Shown: positions 48,860 through 58,554, counted from the stretch's first letter. The stretch is DNA of 64,000 bases from Xanthomonas cucurbitae (GCF_002939885.1 NZ_MDED01000006.1:1-64000); one strand, 5' to 3'. Numbers and translations: made by a program. The notes: generated by a model from the letters alone, not told the origin.

Positions 48860-49462
48860 ATGTCCTTGCTCCTGCTCGATTTCGATGGCGTGCTGGCCAG
48901 CTATTCGCGCCCACGCCGTGTGGCAGCACTTGCCAGTGCAGCCGGCTGTGCCCCGCAACGCGTGCAGCAGGTGCTGTTCGAACAGGGACTCGAGCGCGCC
49001 TACGATGCTGGCACGCTCGACACGCCGACCTACCTGAGCCAACTTGGCGACGGCCTGGGGCACCGGATCGATCGGGCCACCTGGATCGATGCGCGCGTGG
49101 CCGCCTGCCGCGCAGACGCCGCGGTCGTGGCGCAGGTACTGACGGTCTCGGCGACAACGCCCGTGGCAGTGCTGACCAACAACGGCCCGTTGATGGCTGA
49201 CGCGATCGCGAAGATCGTGCCATCGCTGTTTCCGTTGCTGCAGGGACGCGTGCTGTGCAGCGGCGCACTGGGCGGGCGCAAACCGGATGTCCAGGTGTAC
49301 CACCGCGCGCTTGCCGCCCTCGATGCGACCGCAGCAGACACCTTGTTTCTCGACGATCTGTTCGTCAACGTGCGTGGCGCGCGCGCCGCCGGCCTGCATG
49401 CCGACACGGTGCGCGATGCGCGGGCAGTGCGGCGGGTATTGAAGCGCTATGGGTTGGGATGA
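48860..49462 (+). CDS. HAD-superfamily hydrolase
   Basis: 200-residue hydrolase. The four HAD motifs are visible: DFDGVLASY (motif I, nucleophile and acid Asp), VLTNN (motif II Thr), GGRKPDVQVY (motif III Lys) and LFLDDLFVN (motif IV acidic pair). Helical cap inserted after motif I (about 20-80). Substrate unknown; phosphatase of a small metabolite is the usual role. 23 bp after hemL on the same strand and possibly cotranscribed. Confidence 0.87.
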   Translation: MSLLLLDFDGVLASYSRPRRVAALASAAGCAPQRVQQVLFEQGLERAYDAGTLDTPTYLSQLGDGLGHRIDRATWIDARVAACRADAAVVAQVLTVSATTPVAVLTNNGPLMADAIAKIVPSLFPLLQGRVLCSGALGGRKPDVQVYHRALAALDATAADTLFLDDLFVNVRGARAAGLHADTVRDARAVRRVLKRYGLG

Positions 49463-49526
49463 GGCAGTGGTGCATCAGACGTGCTGGCCCCGCTACCATC
49501 GGGAGACGGGTTGCGGGTGAGGGTAC

Positions 49527-49549
49527 GCGGTTGCAACGCAAGCAACCGC
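49527..49549. other. Hairpin in the gap between the HAD gene and argD-like gene
   Basis: GCGGTTGC-N7-GCAACCGC (perfect 8-bp stem). The 120-bp gap before the convergent aminotransferase gene also carries a fragment of GGGTGAGGG-type sequence like 14600-14613. Possible bidirectional transcript end. Confidence 0.4.
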
Positions 49550-49582
49550 AACCACGGCAATCCTCCCCACCATGGCAACGGC

Positions 49583-50809
49583 TCACCGCTGCGCGGCGTA
49601 CTCGGCAATGGCCAGGCGCAGGCGCTGCAGCCCATCGGCCAGCTCGGCGTCGGTCAGGTTGAGCGCCGGCACGAAACGCAGCACATCCGGCCCGGCCTGC
49701 AGCAGCAATAATCCATGCCCGGCGGCCAGGTCCAGGATCGCGCCGGCCTGGCCGGCATGCGCCGGCGCCAGCACCGCGCCCAGCATCAGGCCGCGCCCGC
49801 GGATTTGCGCGAACACGCCGAACTCGGCATTCAAGGCCTCCAGCCCCGCACGCAACGCAGCCGATTGACGCTCCACATTGGCCGCGATTTCCGGCGAGGC
49901 CAGCTTGCGCACCGCCACCCGTGCCACCGCCGCGGCCAGCGGATTGCCGCCGAAGGTGGTGCCGTGCGCGCCGAACTGCATGGTCTGCGCCACCTTGGGG
50001 CCAGCCAGCATCGCGCCGATCGGGAAACCGCCGCCCAATGCCTTGGCCAAGGTCACGATGTCCGGCGTCACCTGCTCCTGCCAATGCGCGAACAAGGTGC
50101 CGGTGCGGCCCATGCCGCACTGGATCTCGTCCAGCACCAACAAGGCATCGTGCTGGTCGCACAGCGCGCGTGCGCGGGCCAGGAAGCCCGGTGCGGCCGG
50201 CATCACCCCGCCCTCGCCCTGGATCGGCTCCACCATCACCGCCGCCACATCGCCTGCCGCCATTGCCGCTTCCAGCGCCGGCACATCGTTGAAATCCACA
50301 TAACGAAATCCGCCCGGCAACGGCTCGTAGCCTTCCTGGTACTTCGGCTGCGCGGTGGCGGTGACCGAAGCCAACGTGCGGCCGTGGAAACTGCCGCGAA
50401 AGGTCACGATCACGCGCCGCTCCGGCGGGCGGCCCTGATCGCTGGCCCACTTGCGCACCAGCTTGATCGCCGCCTCGTTGGCCTCGGTACCCGAGTTGCA
50501 CAGGAACACCTTGTCGGCAAAGCGCGAGGCCTGGACCAGTTCTTCGGCCAGCCGCAGCGGTGGCGCGCTGTAGAAGATATTGCTGGTGTGCCACAGCTTG
50601 CCGGCTTGTTCGGTGAGCGCGGCCACCAGGTCCGGATCGTTGTGGCCCAGTCCGCTGACCGCGATACCCGAGGACAGATCCAGATATTCGCGCCCGGCCT
50701 CGTCCCACACCCGGCTGCCCTGGCCGCGCTCCAGCACCACCTGGCGCGGGCGATACACCGGCAGGTAGTAGTGCGCCAGTGACAGGGGCGAATCGGCAGC
50801 GGTGTGCAT
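49583..50809 (-). CDS. argD: Acetylornithine aminotransferase-like PLP enzyme
   Basis: 408-residue class III aminotransferase. Key parts: GIAVSGLGHNDPDLVAALTEQAGKLWHTSNIFYSAPP, LCNSGTEANEAAIKLVRKWA, FRGSFHGRTLASVTATAQPKYQEGYEP, VLDEIQCGMGRTGTLFAH and the PLP lysine in VTLAKALGGGFPIGAML. The pattern matches ArgD (arginine biosynthesis) and also succinylornithine transaminase. ATG 50809 is chosen since an upstream ATG at 50872 adds a Cys- and Pro-rich N-terminus. It is isolated; the 246-bp gap to the SDR gene (50810-51055) shows nothing clear. Confidence 0.88.
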   Translation of the reverse strand: MHTAADSPLSLAHYYLPVYRPRQVVLERGQGSRVWDEAGREYLDLSSGIAVSGLGHNDPDLVAALTEQAGKLWHTSNIFYSAPPLRLAEELVQASRFADKVFLCNSGTEANEAAIKLVRKWASDQGRPPERRVIVTFRGSFHGRTLASVTATAQPKYQEGYEPLPGGFRYVDFNDVPALEAAMAAGDVAAVMVEPIQGEGGVMPAAPGFLARARALCDQHDALLVLDEIQCGMGRTGTLFAHWQEQVTPDIVTLAKALGGGFPIGAMLAGPKVAQTMQFGAHGTTFGGNPLAAAVARVAVRKLASPEIAANVERQSAALRAGLEALNAEFGVFAQIRGRGLMLGAVLAPAHAGQAGAILDLAAGHGLLLLQAGPDVLRFVPALNLTDAELADGLQRLRLAIAEYAAQR

Positions 50810-51055
50810 GGGGATCGGTCGCGGAAGCGGAAGGGGAACCCGCATTCTCGCGCATTCGCACGCCTGCGGCACACTGCGCGCATGCGCCCTCTTTCGATCC
50901 CCGGCTCACGCCCGCTGGCGGCGCTCGACAGCGGCTGAGGCAAACCCACGCAGGTCGCACGCAGCCGGCAGGTCCGACTGCGGCGATACGCATCACACGC
51001 GCCACCAGCGGTGCGCTCTACCGCAGCACGGCGATCAAGCCGCACATGCACACGC

Positions 51056-51871
<816 letters not shown>

Positions 51872-51873
51872 CG

Positions 51874-51978
51874 GATTGGGGAGTCGGGAGTCGGGAGTCG
51901 GGAGTCGGGAGTCGGGAGTCGGGAGTCGGGAGTCGGGAGTCGGGATTGGGGATTGGGGATTGGGGATTGGGGATTGGG
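51874..51978. repeat. Heptanucleotide tandem array next to the SDR start codon
   Basis: Fifteen 7-bp units: one GATTGGG, nine GAGTCGG, then five GATTGGG. On the plus strand each unit places a GGG run every 7 bases, so the strand can form G-quadruplex. On the SDR mRNA it reads as C-rich leader. The array is adjacent (2 bp) to the SDR ATG and replaces its Shine-Dalgarno. Copy number is likely to differ among strains. Confidence 0.9.
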
Positions 51979-51989
51979 GATTCGTAAGA

Positions 51990-52083
51990 GCTTATTCCTT
52001 CGTTCCTTACACCGACCAGCCCACCGCTCAAGCCATCTGCTGTGACCAATCCCTAATCCCGAATGACCAATCCCGGCCACTCA
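51990..52083. repeat. Left direct repeat bracketing the virD4/effector module
   Basis: 94 bp, starting GCTTATTCCT, containing ACCGACCAGCCCACCGCTC, and ending GCCACTCA. A same-orientation copy is at 59204-59297, with about 15 mismatches. The second half contains GATTCCC-like AATCCC units of the dispersed repeat family. The two copies lie at the edges of the accessory module. Confidence 0.8.
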
Positions 52084-52123
52084 TCGCCAACCCCACCCCG
52101 CGCGAGGCTCCGGTGATAAAGAG
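52083..52123 (-). pseudogene. Remnant of an SDR gene start
   Basis: 41 bp match 51810-51850, the start of the neighbouring SDR gene, with 6 mismatches and in the same orientation. Translated it gives LFITGASRGVGLAM, the Rossmann motif of an SDR, compared with LFITGASRGIGLAI next door. It stops 14 bp before the end of virD4. Most simply it is the stump of a lost SDR paralogue or a duplicated edge created during insertion of the module. Confidence 0.75.
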
Positions 52124-52136
52124 CGGGTGGATTCAC

Positions 52137-53876
52137 TCACGACGTGCAAGGTGCCTGCTCCGGCCCGGGCGCAGGCACTGCCACCGGGTCCATGATGCGA
52201 CTTTTCAATACGCTGTCCTTGAAGAACCAGTTCTTTTCGCAGCGGATCGGCTTGCTGCCTTCAAAGAACAGCAACTCATCATCACCGGGCAGCTCCTTGA
52301 TTTCCTGCGGCAGCATCAGTGCACGGCGTTCTTCGGTATAGCTGTAGGACACGTTGCTTGCGCCACCGCCGCTGCTGGTGGAGCGGTGCTGCCTGCCGAT
52401 GGTTGCATAGCCCAGCATGTCGCTGTAGGCATTGGCATCTTCCTGCTCGCGCGGGGTGAACACGATGCTGGCCGCATGATTGGTGATGAAGTTCTTCGCA
52501 TCGTCGGCGCCGTAGGTTGCACGCAACTGCGATTGACTCTGGATGATGCACAAATCGCGCACGCCGTAGCTGGCCGAGATCGAGATGCGCTTGGCCCAGA
52601 CATCGACCCGACCCATGGCGGTGAATTCGTCCATGAGCATCAGCATCTGATACTTCAGGGCGGGATCTTCGTTGAGCTGCTTATCGAGATTGTTGCCGAT
52701 GACGGAGCTGAAGAAGATATTCAACAGCTTGCTGCTTTCATCCAGTTTCTGGGTGGGGATGATGACGTAGACGGTGGTGAGCCGTTTGCGGATCGCAGTG
52801 ACGTCGATGTCGGTGGCATTGGTGGCGGCCGCCAGGATCGGGCTCAAGAACTGCTGCAACGGGGCCTGCATGGTGGCCATGACCGAGGAGAAGGTCTGTT
52901 CGGCCAACCCTGCGAGCGCGCTGAAGGTGGAGCGGGTCTGCGGGCTGAGGTAACTCACCTGCGTATCTGCAAGCAGGCCTTTCAACAGGTCTGCGGTGCT
53001 CTGGCCAGCGTCGCCGCCTGCAGACAAGCGCAGCAACCGCTCCAGGCTAGGAGACAGCAGGCTTTGATTGCGATCGTCCACGCCCGCAAAGCCCTGGCTG
53101 CGCAAGTGATCGCGTTTTTCGAACATGAAACAGGCGAACGCCACAAACGCGGCGCGCGACTGCGTGATCCAGAAGCTGTCCTTGCCAGGTTCATCCGGAT
53201 ACAGAATTGCCGCCATGGTCTGTATGGACGCGATGCGCTCACGCGGATCGTCCGGCACCAAGGTGAGTGGATTGAAGCGATGGGTCTTTCCATCGATTGC
53301 ATACGGCGCCCAGACATAGATCTGTTGACCTTGCGATGCCCTGTATCCACTGGTGGCCTTGAATAATTCGCCCTTCAAATCGAGGACCACCATCGACTGT
53401 TGGTAGGTCAGCAGGACAGGGATCGCAATCGAGGTGGTCTTGCCCGAACGTGTGGGCGCCACCACGATGACATGCAGTGCGCCGTTGATGTAGATGTAGC
53501 GACCGTTGAGCTTGCCCACCAGGATGCTTTCCGGCTTGTTCTCGAGCATGCCAGCTTTCTTCAAGTCGGCGACACTGGCAAAACTCGCCTCTCCGTGCAG
53601 GGATTGTTTCCTGGTCCTGAGCATCGGGATCAGCAGCAGCCACCAGCCCAACAGCGGCAACCCGAAGCCAAGAGCGCCGCTTGCCTTGACGCGCAGAACG
53701 TAGGGCTTGACTTGCGGTAGATCGAGCGCTTTCCAGTACTCCAGGTAGGTGGTCGCCTTCAATGGCACCTGCACGTTCAACAGCAGCAGGGTGATGAAAC
53801 CCGACAGGTATACCCCGGCGACCAGTGCAAGGATCAACACGACCACGACTACGGCTACCTTCGCCTTGCTACTCAT
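52137..53876 (-). CDS. virD4: VirD4-type type IV secretion coupling ATPase
   Basis: Inner-membrane VirD4/TraG coupling protein that recruits effectors to the type IV secretion machine. The 579-residue protein has two transmembrane helices (about 7-34 and 66-86). Walker A APTRSGKTTS is at about 140-149, and Walker B is in MLMLMDEFTAMG. A VirD4 all-alpha region lies between them and a tail follows (FTPREQEDANAYSDMLGYATIG). ATG at 53876 follows GGAG 11 nt upstream; ATGs at 53915 and 53897 are weaker. In Xanthomonas, VirD4 binds XVIPCDs of antibacterial effectors. No virB genes occur here; they must be elsewhere or absent. Confidence 0.93.
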   Translation of the reverse strand: MSSKAKVAVVVVVLILALVAGVYLSGFITLLLLNVQVPLKATTYLEYWKALDLPQVKPYVLRVKASGALGFGLPLLGWWLLLIPMLRTRKQSLHGEASFASVADLKKAGMLENKPESILVGKLNGRYIYINGALHVIVVAPTRSGKTTSIAIPVLLTYQQSMVVLDLKGELFKATSGYRASQGQQIYVWAPYAIDGKTHRFNPLTLVPDDPRERIASIQTMAAILYPDEPGKDSFWITQSRAAFVAFACFMFEKRDHLRSQGFAGVDDRNQSLLSPSLERLLRLSAGGDAGQSTADLLKGLLADTQVSYLSPQTRSTFSALAGLAEQTFSSVMATMQAPLQQFLSPILAAATNATDIDVTAIRKRLTTVYVIIPTQKLDESSKLLNIFFSSVIGNNLDKQLNEDPALKYQMLMLMDEFTAMGRVDVWAKRISISASYGVRDLCIIQSQSQLRATYGADDAKNFITNHAASIVFTPREQEDANAYSDMLGYATIGRQHRSTSSGGGASNVSYSYTEERRALMLPQEIKELPGDDELLFFEGSKPIRCEKNWFFKDSVLKSRIMDPVAVPAPGPEQAPCTS

Positions 53877-53948
53877 GCATCCATCTCCGGGGTTCATTGC
53901 ATTCAGCAAGTACACAGCGCCATGCAGGGCGGGCGTCGCCTGATCGCC

Positions 53949-56900
53949 TTACATGCCCATGCCCATGCCGGGCTGCGACTGCGCTTGCGCCTGCATGCGG
54001 CTCTGGGCGATGTACTCGCTGATCTGCGCGTGTTTCAGATCGCCGGCCTGCGCCACTTCCATCGAAGCCTGGATCGACGGTGCCGCCTCATGCATCTGCA
54101 CGCGCGCGATGCCAAGCGGGTGATCGTAATTGAGCGCAAACACGGTGTCGCGCGCTACATAGAACTGCCCCTTCCAACCTGGCTTGAAGTAGGACTCGTT
54201 CAGCGCTGCGGTGATCTGGGTCAGGCGTTCCTCCGAAAACTGATGGCCTTGCGCCTGCATCCGCTCTTGCACGTCCGCATACAGGGCATGCTTGGGATGC
54301 GCGGGATTGCTGTAGGGGCGTAGACCTGGCGGCGGTGTGTGCGCGTCGTCTTGGACGGCGGTGGCCGACAGCTCCTTGTCGCGCTGTGCCTTGCGGCTGT
54401 TCTCGTCTTCGTCGCGCTGCGCCTGCTCCTGCTGGTATTGCCGGGCCTGCAACTGTAGCTGTTGATCCTGCTGCAGTTGCAGCTGGCGTTGTTGCTCCAG
54501 CGCTTGTTGCTGCTGTTGCGCATGCAGATCGGGTTGGCTGCGTTCGGGCGCGACGGCCGGCGATGGTGTGGAGGGCATGACCATCGCGCGATGGGGCGCA
54601 TCCTGCAGCGCGACGCCGGGCTGTTGCGGCACCATATCGCGCTGGGCAATGGCAATGCCGGCCTGTTGTTGCAACGCGGCCAATGTGCTGCGGTCGGCAA
54701 TGCCGCTGACCTCCTCCATGCCGTGCATCAGCTGGAAGGCCTGCACGCCACGTTCGGTAGGTTGATCGTAGACGCCATTGATTTCCACCGGGATCTTGAT
54801 CCGTTCGTTGATGCCCAGCTGGATCAAACTGGCCTGCAGCGCCTGCACCTCGGCGCCACGGTCGCCGGGTTGCAGGTGTCCCTGATCGCTGGGCGCCAAG
54901 CTGGCAGCTACTCCTGCGGTGATGGGCAAACCGTTGTCAGTGCGTAGCGCTGGCGGTGCAACCGACGGTCCGACAGCCGGGATGGCTGGCACAGGCACAT
55001 TGTCGATTTCGGGCGCACGCACGTTGACGGTGGCGAGCGTGGCGATCTCAGGCGCTGCGTGCGGCGCTACCTGCTGGGCGTTAGGCTGCGAGGGCTGCGA
55101 GGGCTGCGCGGCCACCTGCGGCAGCGCGCGTTCAGCGCCAGTGGCCAGGCCCTGCCCGCGCATTTGCACCTCGCGCAACGCTTGGCGAATGTCCTCACTG
55201 CTGGTCACTGCGGCAACACGCTCCACCCCATCGGTATCGCGTTGCAGATGCGCAATCGGACTATCGGCGCCAAACGTGCCGGCCGGGCCACGTTGGAGTT
55301 TCATGGCGCCATCGCCGGTGAGGCCATGCGCCGCGCGCGTGCGCTGGGTCGCCAATTCGATGGCTTGCTGCCAATCCGGTTTGAGCTCGGTGCCCGTGAT
55401 GCGATAGCGGTACAGCGTTTCCTCGCGCTGTTGATCCTGCGGCGAGGGCGGCGACTGCGCGATGGCCGCAACCACCTGTGCATGCTCGGCCAGGGCCGGC
55501 TGTAGCAGGCGGCGCGTGGTCTCCAGTTCCAGCGCCACATTGCCGGCGACAACGCCGCCCTCACCAGACCAGTGGCCCTGCGCATCGCGGCGATAGGCGT
55601 GGCCATCCGACGCGGTCAACGCGTCTGGATTGGGCAGGGCCTGGCGGAGTGTGTCCGACAATGGCAAACCGGCGGCGGCCCAGCCGCTGCGCTGATAAGC
55701 CAGTTCATAACGCGCCGCAATCGCGCCGGGGCTGTTGGCGATGTTGCCGGCGATCACTTGCTGCGCTTGTGCGTCCAGTTCCGCTGCACGCGCTGGCGCG
55801 GCGATATCGGTGCGATACACAGCACTATCGGCGTCTGCGACCACACCGCTTTGCAGCGTGCGCCGCCATTGCCCGTCGGTGGGATCGCGCGCCCAGTCGG
55901 CCGTGCTCAGGCTGGGCGGATCGGTGGCGTTGGCCGGCAACCGGTACGGATCCTGCGGTGCTGGCGCATCTTTCAGCGCCAGCACCGCAGCGGCGTTGGT
56001 GGCCTGATAATTGAGTTCGCGGGCTTTGGCGTAACTGGCCACGATCTGCGTGGACGTGGGATTGTCCACGCCATCATCGGTGGTATCGGCCTTGCCCTCG
56101 CGCGCCCACGCGGTGCCATTGAACGACCACTGCGTCCCCTGGCGATCGGTCTGGGTGTAGATGGCGCGGTTGTCGAGCAAATCAGCGACCTTCTCCCCCG
56201 CCTTGCTCATGAAATACGCATCGGCGGCGATCAAGGCCATCGGCCCGGCGCCGGATGCGCCCAGCGCGTAGGCTGCCGCAGCGCCACCGGCCCAGCCACC
56301 GACGTTGCGGCCGGTGAAATGCGCCAACTCCGACTGCGCAGCCAGCGGGTTGCTTTGCGACAGCAGCGCGGCGATCTTCTCGCCGGATTGTTGCGCCTCG
56401 TAGAGCGTGGCGGCAACACCCAGCGCGCCAGCAGCCCGCACGCCAGGATGGTCGAACATGGCCGGCGAGTAGGATCGGGTTTCCAGCGTTGCGGCATCCA
56501 CAGACTGCGATAGCCGAGCGATAAAGGTATCGCCCTCGGTAGAGATCGCCGTGTTGATTAGCGTGGTCCGCTGAAACGGCCCTGCGCTCTGGAGCATGTG
56601 CGCCAACTCGCCACGTAGCGCTTCTGGCGCTTGCACGGGGATGTTGGCCAGCTCGCCTGGCGGCACGTAATACCCGTAATCGGCGGTAAGCTGGCGCAGC
56701 TGGCCATCGGGCGTGGCGCGGTCCGCCTTCGGGGCAAGACGAAACAGGGCGTTGCCCTCTTCGGAGCGGTGAAGCACATTCAGTCGCGGATCGGTCGGCT
56801 CCGGCAGGCGATAAAACAGCGGCTCGCTGACCAAGCCATTGTGATAGTCGGTCATCAGGTTGAGCGTACGGATACTCAGCCCATCGCGCAGGTAGCTGCC

Positions 56901-57734
56901 GCCGATATCGGAATGCGCGGCGGCAAACACGACATGCCCGAAACGGCCATCGGCCGAGACGCCAAGCGGGATGCTGTGGTCGGCCTTGAACAAGCCACGC
57001 CGCTCTTCGCTGGCACTGAACTGCACACCGCCCACCACCGAGGGCGGCAAGCGCCGGTCGAACAACTCCATGTAGCCAGTGGCGACCGGGTCGTACAGGC
57101 CCACCGTCATCGGCGTCAGACCGGGGGGCTGGTGGTAGCGGCTGTAGGTCTCCACCAGATTGCCGCTGGCATCTGGAGCCAGAGTCAAACTCTTCTCGTC
57201 GGGAATACCGCCTGCATCAACCATTCGGGCAAGTAGTGGCACTTGACTGGCGCCACGACTGAAACCCTCAAGATGAAAAGCGATTTTTGCTTCGGGATCC
57301 GCCTGGAAAATTTTCTGTGATTGTGTCTTCAACCGCTCATACATTTCCTCTGCACGGAACAGGCTGGTGCGCCCAGTAGCGCCATCGAGCGCTTTCGCGA
57401 GCGGATTCTCCTGGGTGCCGGCGCCTTCGATGTATTCGACGTATAGTCGTTTCTCACCCGCCTTTTCCATATCCTCAAGCTGTTGACGGAACTTAGCAAC
57501 ATTGGTGGCATGCAGCGGGTCCTTGTAGACATCATTGCCGGTGCCATCCATCAGGCCAACGATCAGATACGAATGCGGGTCGGCGCGATCCAATAGCTTC
57601 GGCACCTTGAGCCGAGAGAGGTCTTCAGCTGCTTGTTCGTAGGTACGCAGCTGTTCCGGCGTTGCTGCGTAGTGCGACACGTCATCGAGCGGTAGGCCAT
57701 CTTCGCCCAGCTGCAGAACGATCTTTTTGTTCAT
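53949..57734 (-). CDS. Predicted secreted phospholipase-like effector (DUF2235/Tle1-like) with peptidoglycan-binding domain
   Basis: 1261 residues. The N-terminal alpha/beta-hydrolase (about 50-330) has the DUF2235 pattern: VGLMDGTGND, GFSRGA with nucleophile Ser159, GLYDPVATG (Asp215), and AAAHSDIGGSY (His274, Asp276). The middle is Ala-rich with a hydrophobic, Gly/Ala-rich segment around residues 460-500 (GGWAGGAAAAYALGASGAGPMALIAADAYF). Two XVIPCD-unlike helical stretches follow. A peptidoglycan-binding domain is at about 950-1030 (GDRGAEVQALQASLIQLGIN) and a Gln-rich linker at about 1070-1115. The C-terminal ~124 residues (SNPAHPKHALYADVQERMQAQGHQFS...) resemble a divergent XVIPCD. Neighbouring virD4 supports type IV export; alternatively it could be a type VI effector. 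13 bp after the partner gene. Confidence 0.8.
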   Translation of the reverse strand: MNKKIVLQLGEDGLPLDDVSHYAATPEQLRTYEQAAEDLSRLKVPKLLDRADPHSYLIVGLMDGTGNDVYKDPLHATNVAKFRQQLEDMEKAGEKRLYVEYIEGAGTQENPLAKALDGATGRTSLFRAEEMYERLKTQSQKIFQADPEAKIAFHLEGFSRGASQVPLLARMVDAGGIPDEKSLTLAPDASGNLVETYSRYHQPPGLTPMTVGLYDPVATGYMELFDRRLPPSVVGGVQFSASEERRGLFKADHSIPLGVSADGRFGHVVFAAAHSDIGGSYLRDGLSIRTLNLMTDYHNGLVSEPLFYRLPEPTDPRLNVLHRSEEGNALFRLAPKADRATPDGQLRQLTADYGYYVPPGELANIPVQAPEALRGELAHMLQSAGPFQRTTLINTAISTEGDTFIARLSQSVDAATLETRSYSPAMFDHPGVRAAGALGVAATLYEAQQSGEKIAALLSQSNPLAAQSELAHFTGRNVGGWAGGAAAAYALGASGAGPMALIAADAYFMSKAGEKVADLLDNRAIYTQTDRQGTQWSFNGTAWAREGKADTTDDGVDNPTSTQIVASYAKARELNYQATNAAAVLALKDAPAPQDPYRLPANATDPPSLSTADWARDPTDGQWRRTLQSGVVADADSAVYRTDIAAPARAAELDAQAQQVIAGNIANSPGAIAARYELAYQRSGWAAAGLPLSDTLRQALPNPDALTASDGHAYRRDAQGHWSGEGGVVAGNVALELETTRRLLQPALAEHAQVVAAIAQSPPSPQDQQREETLYRYRITGTELKPDWQQAIELATQRTRAAHGLTGDGAMKLQRGPAGTFGADSPIAHLQRDTDGVERVAAVTSSEDIRQALREVQMRGQGLATGAERALPQVAAQPSQPSQPNAQQVAPHAAPEIATLATVNVRAPEIDNVPVPAIPAVGPSVAPPALRTDNGLPITAGVAASLAPSDQGHLQPGDRGAEVQALQASLIQLGINERIKIPVEINGVYDQPTERGVQAFQLMHGMEEVSGIADRSTLAALQQQAGIAIAQRDMVPQQPGVALQDAPHRAMVMPSTPSPAVAPERSQPDLHAQQQQQALEQQRQLQLQQDQQLQLQARQYQQEQAQRDEDENSRKAQRDKELSATAVQDDAHTPPPGLRPYSNPAHPKHALYADVQERMQAQGHQFSEERLTQITAALNESYFKPGWKGQFYVARDTVFALNYDHPLGIARVQMHEAAPSIQASMEVAQAGDLKHAQISEYIAQSRMQAQAQSQPGMGMGM

Positions 57735-57747
57735 GGCGAGCGCTCCC

Positions 57748-58554
57748 TCAGTAGGTCTTGGTCCAGGCCAGGATCAGGTCATCTCGGCTCACTTTTATAT
57801 TTGGGTCATCTGGCGATTCCAGACAGTTGGTGAGCACCCACGACTTCATATACACATTGATCGTGCGATCATTCACCTCTAAAAGAATTACTGCAATCTT
57901 CCTTTTGTGTGCCGCCCAATACTCAAAGATATCTTCTTTCGGAACGTTGTGCAGGATCAGATGCCCGGGGAAAATCTTTTCGAAATCGACTTCGACATAG
58001 CGCTCTACGCCATCCATCGCCGTCCAGCGGATATCCACAGTCGAAGGAAACCCGCGTGTCTCGAACTCTTCGGTACTGCCGAATCCACCTGTCCAGTGAT
58101 CTTTCCAATCGGGGGCGTATGGCTCACCTGAAGGCTTATTCAAGTCGCTGACCGAATGCTGCTGTCGAGCAAAGGTAATGCTGCAGCGCAACGTGTGATA
58201 ACAGCGCGCCCCGAACGAATAGCTATCAAACCGTAGCGGCCACGGTTCGCGCTGTTTTTTCTTGAACGGATTACGGAACTTGAACATATCGGAATCGCCA
58301 GGATCGGGGAGAGAAGCATGCGGGGCCACTGACACACCCTCATCCAGTGCTGACGCCTGTTGCACCGGCTGCGCCCACGGCGCTGGCTTGGGCTTGCGCT
58401 TGACCTGCACCGGCAGTCCGCCACGCGGCAATGGACCAAGCTCACGCAGCGTGCGTTCGTTGATGCGTTGCACATCGTGCAGCAGTTGCGCTGCATGCGC
58501 CTCCACCACACGGCGCGCCAGGGCGGCGTAACGGGATTCTTTGGCATCGCTCAT
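57748..58554 (-). CDS. Unknown protein, candidate immunity or partner of the effector
   Basis: 268 residues with no recognised domain. N-terminal part is helical (KESRYAALARRVVEAHAAQLLHDVQRINERTLREL) followed by a Pro-rich linker. A Lys-rich patch FKFRNPFKKKQREPW comes at about 110-125. The C-terminal beta-rich domain (FDSYSFGARCYHTLRC, FPSTVDIRWTAMDGVERYVEVDF) recalls DUF3304-type proteins found beside Tle1 effectors, but this is uncertain. No signal peptide is visible. ATG 58554 follows AAGGAAA; a GTG/ATG further upstream (58617) is less likely. It is the first gene of the module, 13 bp before the effector. Confidence 0.75.
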   Translation of the reverse strand: MSDAKESRYAALARRVVEAHAAQLLHDVQRINERTLRELGPLPRGGLPVQVKRKPKPAPWAQPVQQASALDEGVSVAPHASLPDPGDSDMFKFRNPFKKKQREPWPLRFDSYSFGARCYHTLRCSITFARQQHSVSDLNKPSGEPYAPDWKDHWTGGFGSTEEFETRGFPSTVDIRWTAMDGVERYVEVDFEKIFPGHLILHNVPKEDIFEYWAAHKRKIAVILLEVNDRTINVYMKSWVLTNCLESPDDPNIKVSRDDLILAWTKTY

